DNA of 64,000 nucleotides from Lachnospiraceae bacterium (GTDB lineage: Bacteria > Bacillota > Clostridia > Lachnospirales > Lachnospiraceae). The stretch covers positions 1 to 64,000 of the forward strand of contig JAJQHY010000089.1 in NCBI GenBank assembly GCA_021199495.1. Reading direction: 5' to 3'. Positions 7,973 to 17,690 of the stretch are shown piece after piece; position 1 is the stretch's first letter; the number at the start of each line of letters is the position of its first letter. The notes under the pieces were generated by a model, which ran no database searches, was not told the origin of the DNA, and was given only the letters and a program-made list of their open reading frames with translations. The position numbers were made by a program, and so were the translations under genes.

Positions 7973-8899
7973 GTGGAAGGTTCCAGACAGGATATTGTCC
8001 AGGCCATCAATGAGCACCGGGACAAGCTGAGCAAAGGGCACAAAAAAATAGCGGATTATATTTTGGAGCACAGCGATGACGCCTCCTTTATGACGGCCAT
8101 GGAGTTGGGACAGTCGCTGGGGATATCCGAATCCACTGTGGTTCGTTTCGCTTCCAGGATTGGCTATAAGGGATATCCGCAGATGCAGGACGCGCTGCAG
8201 CAATACGCGAAGATGAAATACCGTTCCCTGTCGGCGCCGGAGATTTCTGATCAGACCTTTGATACCTGGGGCGTGATCGCTTCTGTTTTTCAATCAGATA
8301 TGGAAAAGATCAGCGCTGCCATGGAAACGCTTTCCGAGACCAGATTTGCCTACACGGTCGACCTGCTGCTTTCTGCCAAACACATCTACATCGTCGGTCT
8401 GCGCAATTCGGCGCCGCTTGCTTCGTTTTTTTACTTCTACCTGAATATGATCCGGCCGGATGTGATCCAGCTGAATACGACAGCGGCGACAGAGCTTTAC
8501 GAGCAGATGCTGCATATCGGGCAGGACGATGTGCTGGTAGCGATTTCCTTCCCGCGTTATTCGATCCGCACACTGAAAGCCATGGAGATGGCCAAGGATC
8601 ATGGCGCGTCTATCGTGGCGCTGACGGATTCCGAACACAGTCCCATGACGATGTATGCTTCCGTTTCTCTTTATGCGAGCAGCAATTTAAACAGTGTCGC
8701 TGATTCACTGGTAGCACCCATGTGCGTGTTAAACGCCCTGATCGTTGCCATGTGTTTAAAGGAGCCTGAGAAGGTCACACAGGAGCTGAAGGCACTTGAG
8801 GATGCCTGGGACAGCTATCAGGTATATTCTCATGATGAGATCAACCGGATTGATACGGAGGCGGATTTTAAGGTAAAACCGTTGAAACGCGATGAGTAG
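7973..8899 (+). CDS. RpiR-family transcriptional regulator (HTH + SIS domain)
   Basis: A 308-residue DNA-binding regulator of the RpiR/MurR type. Residues 5-80 are the helix-turn-helix domain (LSKGHKKIADYIL, ELGQSLGISESTVVRFASRIGYKGY). Residues about 120-255 are a SIS sugar-phosphate isomerase fold that senses a phosphorylated sugar or amino sugar (IYIVGLRNSAPLA, DVLVAISFPRYS, ALTDSEHSPM). The start is GTG at 7973 behind GGGGG. The gene lies just after the pse operon and overlaps the next gene by eight bases. A palindrome just upstream could be its own operator. The ligand cannot be read from the sequence; control of amino-sugar supply for the neighbouring pathway is plausible but unproven. 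Confidence 0.9.
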   Translation: MEGSRQDIVQAINEHRDKLSKGHKKIADYILEHSDDASFMTAMELGQSLGISESTVVRFASRIGYKGYPQMQDALQQYAKMKYRSLSAPEISDQTFDTWGVIASVFQSDMEKISAAMETLSETRFAYTVDLLLSAKHIYIVGLRNSAPLASFFYFYLNMIRPDVIQLNTTAATELYEQMLHIGQDDVLVAISFPRYSIRTLKAMEMAKDHGASIVALTDSEHSPMTMYASVSLYASSNLNSVADSLVAPMCVLNALIVAMCLKEPEKVTQELKALEDAWDSYQVYSHDEINRIDTEADFKVKPLKRDE

Positions 8900-10121
8900 C
8901 TGTATTGTAATCGGCGGCGGTGCAGCCGGCATGATGGCCGCATACCGGGCCGCGCAGCGGGGACATAAGGTTCTTCTCCTTGAGAAAAACGAGAAGCTTG
9001 GCAAAAAAGTCTATATCACGGGTAAGGGCCGCTGCAATCTGACCAATGCCTGCGATACAGAAGATTTTTTCAGTTCTGTTGTCACAAACCCGAAGTTTTT
9101 ATACAGTGCGGTTTACGGCTTCGGACCGGACGACATTGTGAAGCTTTTGAATACTTACGGCTGTCCCACAAAGGTGGAGCGGGGAAACCGGGTTTTTCCG
9201 GTTTCCGATCATGCCTCCGATGTGATTTTTGCCATGCAGCGCGCTTTAAAAGAGGTTGGCGTTCAGGTACGGCTTGACACAACAGTCAGCCGGATTTTTT
9301 TTGAGAATCATGCGGTGTCCGGTGTGGAATGTAAGAATGGGAAACGCCTGTATGCCGATAATGTGATCGTCTGTACGGGAGGTGTATCCTATCCGTCCAC
9401 CGGTTCTACCGGGGACGGCTATCGCTTTGCTTCAGAAGCTGGGCTTTCTGTGACAGAGAGGTATCCGGCGCTGGTGTCGCTGACCTGCAGGGAAAGCTGG
9501 TGCCGCGACCTGGCCGGACTTTCTCTTAAAAATGTCCAGGTGACGCTTATGGACGGAAAGTGGAAGGTATTTCAGAATTTCGGTGAGATGCTGTTTACAC
9601 ATCATGGTGTCAGCGGCCCGCTGATTTTATCGGCCAGCAGTTATTATACGGGCAGGTATGCCGGCAGAGAGCTTCCTTTATATATTGATTTAAAGCCGGC
9701 TCTTTCGGCGGAGCAGCTCGACAAACGGCTTTTGCGCGACTTTGAGGCCAACTTAAACAAACAGTTTAAAAACGCACTCGATCAATTATTTCCGTCCGGT
9801 CTGATCCCTGTTATGATCCGCCTCTCTGAAATTGACCCGTCGCGGAAGGTAAACGACATTACCCGCGAGGAACGGAGAGCCTTCGGCGACCTGATCAAAG
9901 CACTGCCGCTGACTGTCACAGGGACAGGCGGATTTGAGGAAGCCATAATCACGCAGGGCGGCGTAGATGTAAAGGAGATAAATCCTTCCACAATGGAGTC
10001 TAAAACGGTGAAGGGGCTTTATTTCGCGGGAGAGGTTTTAAACCTGGACGCGCTGACGGGCGGGTTCAACTTACAGATTGCCTGGTCCACGGGCTTTCTG
10101 GCCGGTGACTCGGTCATGTGA
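8892..10121 (+). CDS. BaiN/HI0933-type NAD(P)/FAD-dependent oxidoreductase
   Basis: A 409-residue flavoprotein of the HI0933/YhiN/BaiN family, often labelled 'aminoacetone oxidase family'. The FAD-binding Rossmann motif GGGAAGMMAAYRAAQRG starts at residue 7, the family signature GKGRCNLTN lies near residue 45, and a second dinucleotide motif TGGVSYPSTGSTGDGYRFA lies near 160. The C-terminus has the expected GEVLNLDALTGGFNLQ and AWSTG elements. Physiological substrates of this family are poorly known; one relative (BaiN) takes part in bile-acid dehydroxylation, which should not be assumed here. It overlaps the RpiR gene by eight bases and precedes cmk, an order common in Lachnospiraceae. Confidence 0.88.
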   Translation: MSSCIVIGGGAAGMMAAYRAAQRGHKVLLLEKNEKLGKKVYITGKGRCNLTNACDTEDFFSSVVTNPKFLYSAVYGFGPDDIVKLLNTYGCPTKVERGNRVFPVSDHASDVIFAMQRALKEVGVQVRLDTTVSRIFFENHAVSGVECKNGKRLYADNVIVCTGGVSYPSTGSTGDGYRFASEAGLSVTERYPALVSLTCRESWCRDLAGLSLKNVQVTLMDGKWKVFQNFGEMLFTHHGVSGPLILSASSYYTGRYAGRELPLYIDLKPALSAEQLDKRLLRDFEANLNKQFKNALDQLFPSGLIPVMIRLSEIDPSRKVNDITREERRAFGDLIKALPLTVTGTGGFEEAIITQGGVDVKEINPSTMESKTVKGLYFAGEVLNLDALTGGFNLQIAWSTGFLAGDSVM

Positions 10122-10246
10122 GTGCTTGAATGATATATGACGGAATCGTACGAGCGCAGGATCGGATTACCTCACAGAGCGCCCTGCGGGTGTCCGGCTC
10201 TGCTTCTGATTATTTTAATTGAGTGAATGATAAAGGGGAATCATAC

Positions 10247-10921
10247 ATGAGTTTCTGTATTGCGATAGACGGACCCGCCGGTGCGGGAAAGAGTACCATT
10301 GCCAGAAGACTGGCCGGCAAAATGCAGCTGGTATATGTCGATACCGGCGCCATGTACCGGGCCATGGCCTACCATCTGCTTTTGAAGGGAACGGATTTTG
10401 ATAATCAGGATGAGATCAGCCGGGATTGTCAGGATGCGGATATTTCAATTGTTTATGAGAACGGAGAACAGATCGTACTTTTAAACGGTGAAAATGTTAA
10501 TCCGTATCTGCGAAGCGAAGCGGTCAGTGAAAAAGCTTCTGTCTCCAGCACGAACGGAGATGTCCGCAAACGTCTTGTCCTCTTACAGCAGAAGCTGGCG
10601 GAGCATACGGATCTGGTCATGGACGGCCGTGATATTGGGACCTGCGTTCTGCCTCACGCGCAGCTGAAGATTTACCTGACTGCCTCCGTGCATACGCGCG
10701 CCATGCGTAGATATCTGGAGCTGAAACAAAAAGGCGTCTCATGCGCGCTGGATGAAATTGAACAGGACATCAGTGAGAGGGATTACCGGGACATGCACCG
10801 CGAAATTTCTCCTTTAAAAAAAGCGGATGACGCGATGGAACTGGACACATCCGATCTGACAATCGATGAAGTTGTAACCGCTGTTTATCGGCTGGCAGTG
10901 CAGAAGCGGGAGGCTTTATAG
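10247..10921 (+). CDS. cmk: Cytidylate kinase
   Basis: Phosphorylates CMP and dCMP with ATP, feeding nucleotide and phospholipid synthesis. The 224-residue length equals that of typical Firmicutes Cmk. The Walker A loop GPAGAGKST begins at residue 9, the NMP-binding segment follows (YVDTGAMYRAMAY), then the characteristic VMDGRDIGTCVLPHA and the lid region RRYLELKQKG with QDISERDYRDMHR. The ATG at 10247 behind AAAGGGG was chosen; a GTG at 10223 would add eight residues before the conserved N-terminus. ispH follows after seven bases, suggesting one operon cmk-ispH-S1. Confidence 0.95.
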   Translation: MSFCIAIDGPAGAGKSTIARRLAGKMQLVYVDTGAMYRAMAYHLLLKGTDFDNQDEISRDCQDADISIVYENGEQIVLLNGENVNPYLRSEAVSEKASVSSTNGDVRKRLVLLQQKLAEHTDLVMDGRDIGTCVLPHAQLKIYLTASVHTRAMRRYLELKQKGVSCALDEIEQDISERDYRDMHREISPLKKADDAMELDTSDLTIDEVVTAVYRLAVQKREAL

Positions 10922-10928
10922 ACCAGGT

Positions 10929-11774
10929 ATGGAAGTCAGACTCGCAAAATCAGCCGGTTTCTGCTTTGGCGTGAAACGCGCCATGGATATGGTATATCAG
11001 CAGATCGGCACAGGCAAAAAAATTTATACCTACGGTCCCATTATCCACAATGAGGAGGTCGTGAAGGACTTGGAGGCGCGCGGCGTCACAGTGCTTACGC
11101 CGGATCAGATTGATTCTGTGCCGGGCGGAACTGTGATTATCCGTTCCCATGGCGTGGAGCGCGCGGTGCAGGAGAGGCTGGTCGCAAAAGGGTTTGAGTG
11201 TGTGGATGCCACCTGTCCTTTCGTCAAGCGGATACATGCAACTGTTTTAAGAGAAAGCGCTGCCGGCAGACAGATCATTATCGTGGGAAATCCGGAACAC
11301 CCGGAGGTGCAGGGCATTATGGGCTGGTGTGAGACACCTGCCATTGTGGTAAAGGACGAAAACGATGCGCAGAATTTGGAAATTCTGCCCAAAAAAGACT
11401 GCTGCGTGGTGGCACAGACGACATTTAATTACACAAAATTTCACAAAATAGTTGAAATCATCCGGGAAAAGAATTATAATGCACTTATTGTGGATACTAT
11501 ATGCAATGCTACCGAGGAGAGACAGACTGAGGCAAGGGAAATATCCCAGGCCGCTGATGCAATGATAGTCATAGGTGGAAAGACAAGTTCAAATACCCGT
11601 AAGCTGTACGAAATATGCGCGGAACACTGTGAACATACATATTACGTCCAGACAGCGGCGGATTTGAGATTTGAACTACCTGAATCTGTTGGATTTGTTG
11701 GTATTACTGCAGGGGCTTCCACCCCCAACAATATAATCGAGGAGGTTCAAAATTATGTCAGAATTAACTTTTGA
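10929..11774 (+). CDS. ispH: 4-hydroxy-3-methylbut-2-enyl diphosphate reductase
   Basis: Last enzyme of the MEP isoprenoid pathway; an iron-sulfur protein that makes IPP and DMAPP from HMBPP. The three cluster cysteines are in place: Cys12 in GFCFGVKRA, Cys96 in ATCPFVKR and Cys192 in ICNATEERQ. Substrate-binding residues are also visible (His40, His74, His124 with Glu126 in NPEHPE, Thr165, and SSN in KTSSNT). The 281-residue length is normal for the free-standing enzyme. Its last 20 bases overlap the start of the S1-domain gene in another frame. In several Clostridia these two proteins are fused, so the overlap is a separated version of that fusion. Confidence 0.95.
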   Translation: MEVRLAKSAGFCFGVKRAMDMVYQQIGTGKKIYTYGPIIHNEEVVKDLEARGVTVLTPDQIDSVPGGTVIIRSHGVERAVQERLVAKGFECVDATCPFVKRIHATVLRESAAGRQIIIVGNPEHPEVQGIMGWCETPAIVVKDENDAQNLEILPKKDCCVVAQTTFNYTKFHKIVEIIREKNYNALIVDTICNATEERQTEAREISQAADAMIVIGGKTSSNTRKLYEICAEHCEHTYYVQTAADLRFELPESVGFVGITAGASTPNNIIEEVQNYVRINF

Positions 11775-12903
11775 ACAAATGCTGGAAGAATCTTTTAAAA
11801 CCATTCATACAGGAGAGGTGGTAAGCGGTACAGTGATCGATGTGAAACCTGAACAGATCATCCTGAACATCGGCTACAAGGCGGATGGGATCCTGCCCAA
11901 GAACGAGTACAGCAATGATTCTACCGTTGATCTGACCCAGGCTGTGAAAGTGGGAGACACGATGGAAGTGAAGGTTCTGAAGGTAAATGACGGCGACGGA
12001 CAGGTTGCTCTCACTTACAAGTGCCTTGCTGCGGAGCGTGGCAACAAGCGCATCGAGGAAGCGTACAACAACAAGGAAGTGCTGACCGCGAAGGTGACGC
12101 AGGTACTGGATGGCGGTTTAAGCGTGACAGTGGAAGGTGTTCGCATCTTTATCCCTGCAAGCCTTGTTTCCGATACCTATGAGAGAGATCTCAACAAGTA
12201 CGCGGATCAGGAGATCCAGTTTGTGATCACCGAGTACAATCCGAAGAGAAGACGTTACATCGGCGACAGAAAACAGCTGATCGTTGCGAAAAAGGCTGAG
12301 ATGCAGGCTGCTGTCTTTGCCCGTATCAAAGAGGGTGACGTAGTGGAAGGCACCGTGAAAAATGTGACTGATTTCGGCGCGTTCATTGATCTGGGTGGTG
12401 TAGACGGTCTGTTACATATCTCCGAGATGAGCTGGGGCCGCATCGAGCATCCGAAGAAGGTCTTTACCGTTGGCCAGGAGCTGAAGGTCATGATCAAGGA
12501 GATCAACGGCAACAAGATCGCTCTGTCCTTAAAATTTGACGAGCTGAATCCCTGGAAGGACGCTTCCACGAAGTTTGCTATCGGCACGATCGTAACCGGC
12601 AAGGTTGCCCGTATGACCGATTTCGGCGCGTTTGTGGAGCTTGAGCCGGGCGTGGATGCCCTGCTGCATGTTTCTCAGATTTCCAGAGAACGTGTGGAGA
12701 AACCCTCCGATGTTCTTTCCGTTGGCCAGGAGATTACCGCCAAGATCACTGATTTTAATGAGGAAACGCATAAGATCAGCCTGAGCATGAAGGCACTGCT
12801 TCCTTCTCAGAAATCCAGAAAGGAAAAGGAGCCGGAGGCAGATGTCGTGAGTGTGGACATCGAGGCGGAGATTGCCAAGCAGCAGGAAGAGGACGCTGAG
12901 TAA
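11755..12903 (+). CDS. S1 RNA-binding domain protein (ribosomal protein S1-like)
   Basis: A 382-residue protein made of four S1 OB-fold repeats, at roughly residues 16-85, 98-165, 186-255 and 271-340. Repeats three and four are the most canonical (VTDFGAFIDLGGVDGLLHISEMSWG and the parallel segment with DALLHVSQIS). The C-terminal tail is charged. It probably binds mRNA on the ribosome, as RpsA or the B. subtilis YpfD protein do; Firmicutes versions are not always essential ribosome components. A strong GAGGAGG precedes the ATG, which lies inside the end of ispH. A perfect terminator hairpin follows 61 bases downstream, ending the cmk-ispH-S1 operon. Confidence 0.92.
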   Translation: MSELTFEQMLEESFKTIHTGEVVSGTVIDVKPEQIILNIGYKADGILPKNEYSNDSTVDLTQAVKVGDTMEVKVLKVNDGDGQVALTYKCLAAERGNKRIEEAYNNKEVLTAKVTQVLDGGLSVTVEGVRIFIPASLVSDTYERDLNKYADQEIQFVITEYNPKRRRYIGDRKQLIVAKKAEMQAAVFARIKEGDVVEGTVKNVTDFGAFIDLGGVDGLLHISEMSWGRIEHPKKVFTVGQELKVMIKEINGNKIALSLKFDELNPWKDASTKFAIGTIVTGKVARMTDFGAFVELEPGVDALLHVSQISRERVEKPSDVLSVGQEITAKITDFNEETHKISLSMKALLPSQKSRKEKEPEADVVSVDIEAEIAKQQEEDAE

Positions 12904-12964
12904 GCTGATTTGCTTCACGGCATTCACCGATTTCTGACTTTTGCTGGTTTTTTCAGATGATATG

Positions 12965-13010
12965 AAAATCCCACAGGTTCTGATTTTTTCAGAAGTCTGT
13001 GGGATTTTTT
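12965..13010. terminator. Rho-independent terminator after the S1 gene
   Basis: Perfect 12-bp stem (12965-12976 with 12997-13008, AAAATCCCACAG) around a 20-base loop, followed by a T run. The A run on the other side lets it also serve the converging exonuclease gene. Confidence 0.85.
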
Positions 13011-13021
13011 ATAATCATCCG

Positions 13022-14155
13022 TCATGACCTATCGTCAGCTGCCGGAGCCTGTTTATCCTTCTTCAGTATCGTTTTGATCAGATGTTCAGCGTAGCACTGA
13101 AAAAGCTCTTTATTTTCCCGTGTATCCATTGTAATCTCGAAATAAGTGACGTTGTCCTTATAGTCCGCCTTATAATATGGCTCGACGATCGGAGAATACT
13201 GTTTCAGAAAGTATCCCCTGCGTCTGGTATAGCAGGTGGCCGCGGTGGCCTGTACCCGATATTCCTTTTCCGCAAAAGAAGCGACGGATTTGTGGTAGGC
13301 GGCGTCGAGAGCGGGGATATAATAATAGTTTTTATAATTTGGATAATAATATTTCAGTTCAGTGTCCAGAACCGGGACTAAAAGCATGAGCTTTGCGCCG
13401 TCGGCCAGAAGCGTGATGCCGTCATACTGAAGTGTCAGCGGACGTGGAACCGGCGTCTGAAGCTTCAGTTCCATAGTCAGTTCGCATGTGAGCTCTCCTT
13501 TATGGTTTTTCGTCTTGGTCATGGCGGCTTTCCGGATGACAGGCATATGGCGCAGGATGTCTCCGTATGCCAGCATCGGAAGAATATACAGAAGCCCCTT
13601 CATATCGTCCCGGTTGTGCTGCATCAGAAGACTCCGCACCGAATCATCTGGATTGACAGTGTAGGCTTTGTAATATTGAATCAGCTCGCCGCCGGTATAC
13701 GGATCCTTTCTGTGAAGTCCCATGAATTCCTCAATGGTGCGCTGTCTGCAGTCTGTCAGACCAAGCCTGTCCCGCCACGGACTGATCTGCCTGTATAAAT
13801 CAATACTCAGAAGACTGTCAAGCGGCAGGTCAATGTCATATTGCGCGGCTTTCTGCATGAGATAATTGATATCGAAACGTATTCCATTGAAGTGAACGAG
13901 TGTCGAAAAGCGGGCAGTCAGCTGTGAAAGACGCAGCAAAAGCTCTTTCTCTTCAGCGGCGGATTCGGCCATCAGCTGACGCAGCACCCATTTACCGTCA
14001 CAGTAATAAATCAGGCCAATCAGATATAATTGTGTGGACGCGGGTGAAAAACCGGTCGTCTCAATATCCAAAAACAAAATTTCTTCCAGAGGAGCAAACT
14101 GCTCCAGCGGAAAAGCGGGTGTAAACTGCTTCAGAGATTCTTCGGAAATATACAT
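13022..14155 (-). CDS. YprB-like ribonuclease H-fold 3'-5' exonuclease
   Basis: A 377-residue protein of the YprB family, whose N-terminal half has the DEDD exonuclease fold (Exo I motif LFLDIETTGFS with Asp30 and Glu32; Exo II-like HFNGIRFDINYL; a later HNRDDMKGLLYI). The C-terminal half, about residues 200-377, has no motif I can name. The start at 14155 follows CTGGAGG at a good distance; an ATG 39 bases earlier lacks a ribosome site. It stands alone between the S1 operon and thrC, transcribed oppositely to both. A role in DNA repair or RNA processing is suggested by the fold; the substrate is unknown. Confidence 0.82.
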   Translation of the reverse strand: MYISEESLKQFTPAFPLEQFAPLEEILFLDIETTGFSPASTQLYLIGLIYYCDGKWVLRQLMAESAAEEKELLLRLSQLTARFSTLVHFNGIRFDINYLMQKAAQYDIDLPLDSLLSIDLYRQISPWRDRLGLTDCRQRTIEEFMGLHRKDPYTGGELIQYYKAYTVNPDDSVRSLLMQHNRDDMKGLLYILPMLAYGDILRHMPVIRKAAMTKTKNHKGELTCELTMELKLQTPVPRPLTLQYDGITLLADGAKLMLLVPVLDTELKYYYPNYKNYYYIPALDAAYHKSVASFAEKEYRVQATAATCYTRRRGYFLKQYSPIVEPYYKADYKDNVTYFEITMDTRENKELFQCYAEHLIKTILKKDKQAPAADDRS

Positions 14156-14247
14156 GATAGCCTCCAGATGCTGCATATAAAGATAGAATACCATAGTTTT
14201 CGACTAAAAGGTAGAGGAAGTTTGTCAAAAAGTTTTGAATTGTGACC

Positions 14248-14276
14248 TTGAAAGGGTATTTTGTTTATGCTAGAAT
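14248..14276 (+). promoter_or_regulatory. Promoter of thrC
   Basis: TTGAAA at 14248-14253, 17-base spacer, TAGAAT at 14271-14276; five of six consensus bases in each box. It lies 50 bases before the thrC start. No T-box or other leader element was seen between them. Confidence 0.7.
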
Positions 14277-14325
14277 GGGGAGCGAAATGCATATAATCAT
14301 TCTTATTGTATAAAGGAGACATAGA

Positions 14326-15816
14326 ATGCCTGTATACTATCATTCTACCAGAGACGCTTCTGTGACTGTGACGGCCTCCCAGGCGATCTTGCAGGGTCTG
14401 TCGAAGGACGGAGGGTTATTCGTCCCGGATCATATACCGGCCCTTGACAAAAGTCTTACGGAGCTTTCGGCTTTTGACTACCAGGAAGTGGCTTATGAGG
14501 TGATGAAGCTTCTTCTTTCCGACTTCACGGAGGAAGAGCTGAAATCCTGCATTGCCGGTGCTTATGATTCAAAATTTGATACTGAAGAAATTGTGCCTTT
14601 GCACGATGCGGACGGGGCATATTTCCTCGAGCTGTTCCATGGCCGCACCATTGCCTTTAAGGACATGGCACTGTCCATTCTTCCTTATCTGATGACGACA
14701 GCTGCCGCGAAAAATCATGTTCAGAATGATATTGTCATTCTGACCGCAACCTCCGGAGATACCGGCAAGGCCGCACTGGCCGGCTTCGCAGATGTTCCGG
14801 GGACGAAGATCATCGTCTTTTATCCCAAAAACGGCGTGTCCGCCATTCAGGAGAAGCAGATGGTGACCCAGAAGGGAGACAATACATTTGTCGTCGGTAT
14901 TCACGGTAATTTCGACGACGCGCAGACCGGTGTCAAGGAGATTTTCGCCAATGAGGCGCTTGCCGCCAGGCTGAATGCCTCCGGCTTCCAGTTTTCCAGT
15001 GCCAATTCTATCAACATTGGCCGTCTGGTGCCACAGATTGTTTATTATGTATATGCCTACACCAGACTTCTCGCACAGGGCAAAATCGCGTGCGGAGAGG
15101 AGATTAATATTGTGGTGCCGACCGGCAACTTCGGCAATATTCTGGCTGCCTATTACGCTAAGGAAATGGGACTGCCGGTTCACAAATTGATCTGTGCCTC
15201 CAATGACAATAAGGTTTTATATGACTTTTTTGCCACTGGAACCTATGACAAAAACCGGGAATTCATCCTGACCACTTCACCCTCTATGGACATTCTGGTC
15301 AGCTCCAACTTAGAGCGCCTGATTTATAAAATAGCGGGAGAGGACGCCGTGCAGAATGCGGAGTTGATGAAGCAGCTCAATCAGGGAGGTGTCTATCACA
15401 TCACCGACACAATGCGCGAAGGATTAAAGGATTTTGTCGGCGGCTGCGCAGATGTCGCTGAGACTACCAGGACAATTCGTCACATATATGAGAACGACCA
15501 TTATGTGATTGATCCGCATACCGCGGTTGCTGCCAGTGTTCACGAACAGTATGTGCGGGACACCGGCGATGACCATGTGACACTCATTGCCTCAACCGCA
15601 AGTCCGTATAAATTTACCCGCAGCGTTATGGAGGCAATCGATCCGGCGCGCGCAGGAGAGGAAGACTTTGCTCTTGCGGACCATCTGTGCGAGCTGTCCG
15701 ACGTACCGGTTCCGGCCGCAATTGAGGAGATCAGGACTGCCCCGGTTCTGCATGACACCGTCTGTGAGAAGGAGGAAATGACGGACGTCATTCTCCGGTT
15801 CCTGCAGATAGACTGA
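14326..15816 (+). CDS. thrC: Threonine synthase
   Basis: PLP enzyme converting O-phosphohomoserine to threonine. The 496-residue length and the N-terminus MPVYYHSTRD mark the long class (E. coli/yeast type, with the N-terminal Thr_synth_N domain), not the short plant/Bacillus type. The PLP lysine is Lys112 in GRTIAFKDMAL; the phosphate-binding region TATSGDTGKAALAGF and the segment SANSINIGRLVPQIVYY are intact. AAAGGAG precedes the ATG. It has its own promoter and is monocistronic; hom and thrB are not nearby. No terminator with a clear T run was found after it. Confidence 0.95.
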   Translation: MPVYYHSTRDASVTVTASQAILQGLSKDGGLFVPDHIPALDKSLTELSAFDYQEVAYEVMKLLLSDFTEEELKSCIAGAYDSKFDTEEIVPLHDADGAYFLELFHGRTIAFKDMALSILPYLMTTAAAKNHVQNDIVILTATSGDTGKAALAGFADVPGTKIIVFYPKNGVSAIQEKQMVTQKGDNTFVVGIHGNFDDAQTGVKEIFANEALAARLNASGFQFSSANSINIGRLVPQIVYYVYAYTRLLAQGKIACGEEINIVVPTGNFGNILAAYYAKEMGLPVHKLICASNDNKVLYDFFATGTYDKNREFILTTSPSMDILVSSNLERLIYKIAGEDAVQNAELMKQLNQGGVYHITDTMREGLKDFVGGCADVAETTRTIRHIYENDHYVIDPHTAVAASVHEQYVRDTGDDHVTLIASTASPYKFTRSVMEAIDPARAGEEDFALADHLCELSDVPVPAAIEEIRTAPVLHDTVCEKEEMTDVILRFLQID

Positions 15817-15926
15817 ACATGCAGGACTGATTTCGCAATCTGATTTCAGGAATGCAGCTTCGTGCGCTTTGTATAATATTGATAAATATTTCACGCTGCT
15901 TTTTACTAAAATTTACAGATTGTTTA

Positions 15927-15955
15927 TTGATTTTTTTTTTAACAACAGGTATAAT
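15927..15955 (+). promoter_or_regulatory. Promoter of pckA with poly-T spacer
   Basis: TTGATT at 15927-15932, 17-base spacer, perfect TATAAT at 15950-15955. A run of ten T residues (15931-15940) forms the end of the -35 box and the first half of the spacer. Slippage in it would alter promoter spacing. The leader to the pckA ATG is about 100 bases. Confidence 0.75.
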
Positions 15956-16062
15956 TATCTGTGGATTGCAGGGACTTTCCTGATGCCCTGACAAACGTGT
16001 ATGACCTGCTTTTGCAGGACACTATAAATCTACACAAATTTAAAGAAAAGAGGAAAAGTGAG

Positions 16063-17664
16063 ATGGCTATTGATTTAACCAGATATGGCATCACCGGCAC
16101 CGACGAGATCGTGTACAATCCTTCCTACGAGTTTTTGTTTGAGGAAGAAATGAAGCCTGAGCTTGAAGGATACGAGGTCGGACAGCTCACCGAGCTGGAT
16201 GCAGTGAACGTTATGACCGGTATCTACACCGGACGTTCCCCCAAGGACAAATACATTGTAATGGATGAGAACTCCAAAGATACTGTGTGGTGGACCACTC
16301 CTGAGTATCCGAATGACAACCATCCGATGAGTGAGGATGTATGGGCTCAGGTCAAAGAGCTTGCTGTGAAAGAGCTTTGCAACAAGAGACTGTTTGTGGT
16401 TGACGCTTTCTGCGGTGCCAACAAGGACACCCGCATGGCGGTTCGTTTCATCGTGGAAGTGGCATGGCAGGCGCATTTCATCAAGAACATGTTCATCCAG
16501 CCGACCGAGGAAGAGCTTGCAGACTTCGTTCCGGATTTCACCGTTTACAATGCTTCCAAGGCAGTTGTTGCCAACTATAAGGAACTGGGTCTGAATTCCG
16601 AGACCTGCGTAGCCTTCAACATCACCAGCCGTGAGCAGGTTATTCTGAACACCTGGTACGGCGGCGAGATGAAGAAGGGTATGTTCTCCATGATGAACTA
16701 TTACCTTCCGTTAAAGGGCATCGCTTCCATGCATTGCTCCGCCAACACCGATATGAACGGTGAGAACACCGCGATTTTCTTCGGTCTGTCCGGCACCGGC
16801 AAGACCACCCTTTCCACTGATCCCAAGAGACTGCTGATCGGCGATGATGAGCACGGCTGGGATGACAACGGCGTGTTCAACTTTGAGGGCGGCTGCTATG
16901 CGAAGGTGATTAACCTGGATAAGGATTCTGAGCCTGACATTTACAACGCCATCAAGAGAAACGCTCTGCTGGAGAACGTAACTGTAGATGAGAACGGCAA
17001 GATCGATTTCGCTGACAAGAGCGTAACCGAGAACACCCGTGTTTCTTATCCGATCAACCACATTGAGAATATTGTTCGCCCGGTTTCTTCCGCTCCGGAA
17101 GCGAAGAACGTAATCTTCCTGTCCGCGGATGCTTTCGGTGTACTGCCTCCGGTTTCCATTCTGACTCCTGAGCAGACCCAGTATTACTTCTTAAGCGGTT
17201 TCACCGCGAAGTTAGCGGGTACTGAGCGCGGCATCACCGAGCCTACCCCGACTTTCTCCGCTTGCTTCGGCCAGGCTTTCCTGGAGCTGCATCCGACCAA
17301 GTACGCTGAGGAGCTGGTCAAGAAGATGGAGAAGAGCGGCGCGAAGGCTTATCTGGTCAACACCGGATGGAACGGCACCGGCAAGCGTATTTCCATCAAG
17401 GATACCCGCGGCATCATCGACGCGATCTTAAACGGCGACATCAAGAATGCTCCGACCAAGACGCTGCCGATCTTCAACTTCGAGATTCCGACCGAGTTGA
17501 CCGGTGTGGACACCAACATCCTGGATCCCCGCGATACTTATGAGAACGTGGCTGACTGGGAAGCGAAGGCAGACGATCTGGCTGGCCGCTTCATCAAGAA
17601 CTTCAAGAAGTATGAGAGCAACGAGGCCGGCAAGGCTTTGGTTGCTGCAGGCCCGCAGAAGTAA
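16063..17664 (+). CDS. pckA: Phosphoenolpyruvate carboxykinase (ATP)
   Basis: Interconverts oxaloacetate and phosphoenolpyruvate with ATP/ADP. In anaerobic gut Clostridia it often runs in the carboxylating direction. The 533-residue product has the substrate loop GRSPKDKY near residue 58, the kinase P-loop GLSGTGKTT at 241-249 followed by metal-binding Asp253 in STDPKR, and GDDEHGW next to it, all diagnostic for the ATP-dependent enzyme. The ATG at 16063 behind GAGGAAAAG is used; an earlier start at 15961 would extend well beyond the family N-terminus. Codon use is strongly biased (AAG, GAG, ACC, GGC dominate), a sign of high expression. A strong terminator follows. Confidence 0.96.
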   Translation: MAIDLTRYGITGTDEIVYNPSYEFLFEEEMKPELEGYEVGQLTELDAVNVMTGIYTGRSPKDKYIVMDENSKDTVWWTTPEYPNDNHPMSEDVWAQVKELAVKELCNKRLFVVDAFCGANKDTRMAVRFIVEVAWQAHFIKNMFIQPTEEELADFVPDFTVYNASKAVVANYKELGLNSETCVAFNITSREQVILNTWYGGEMKKGMFSMMNYYLPLKGIASMHCSANTDMNGENTAIFFGLSGTGKTTLSTDPKRLLIGDDEHGWDDNGVFNFEGGCYAKVINLDKDSEPDIYNAIKRNALLENVTVDENGKIDFADKSVTENTRVSYPINHIENIVRPVSSAPEAKNVIFLSADAFGVLPPVSILTPEQTQYYFLSGFTAKLAGTERGITEPTPTFSACFGQAFLELHPTKYAEELVKKMEKSGAKAYLVNTGWNGTGKRISIKDTRGIIDAILNGDIKNAPTKTLPIFNFEIPTELTGVDTNILDPRDTYENVADWEAKADDLAGRFIKNFKKYESNEAGKALVAAGPQK

Positions 17665-17690
17665 ATCGGCATGACCGTATAACAGATTAA

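Noticed and set aside
10130..10222. 30-codon open frame between the BaiN-like gene and cmk
   Set aside because: No ribosome site and no similarity; most likely chance in a 125-base gap.
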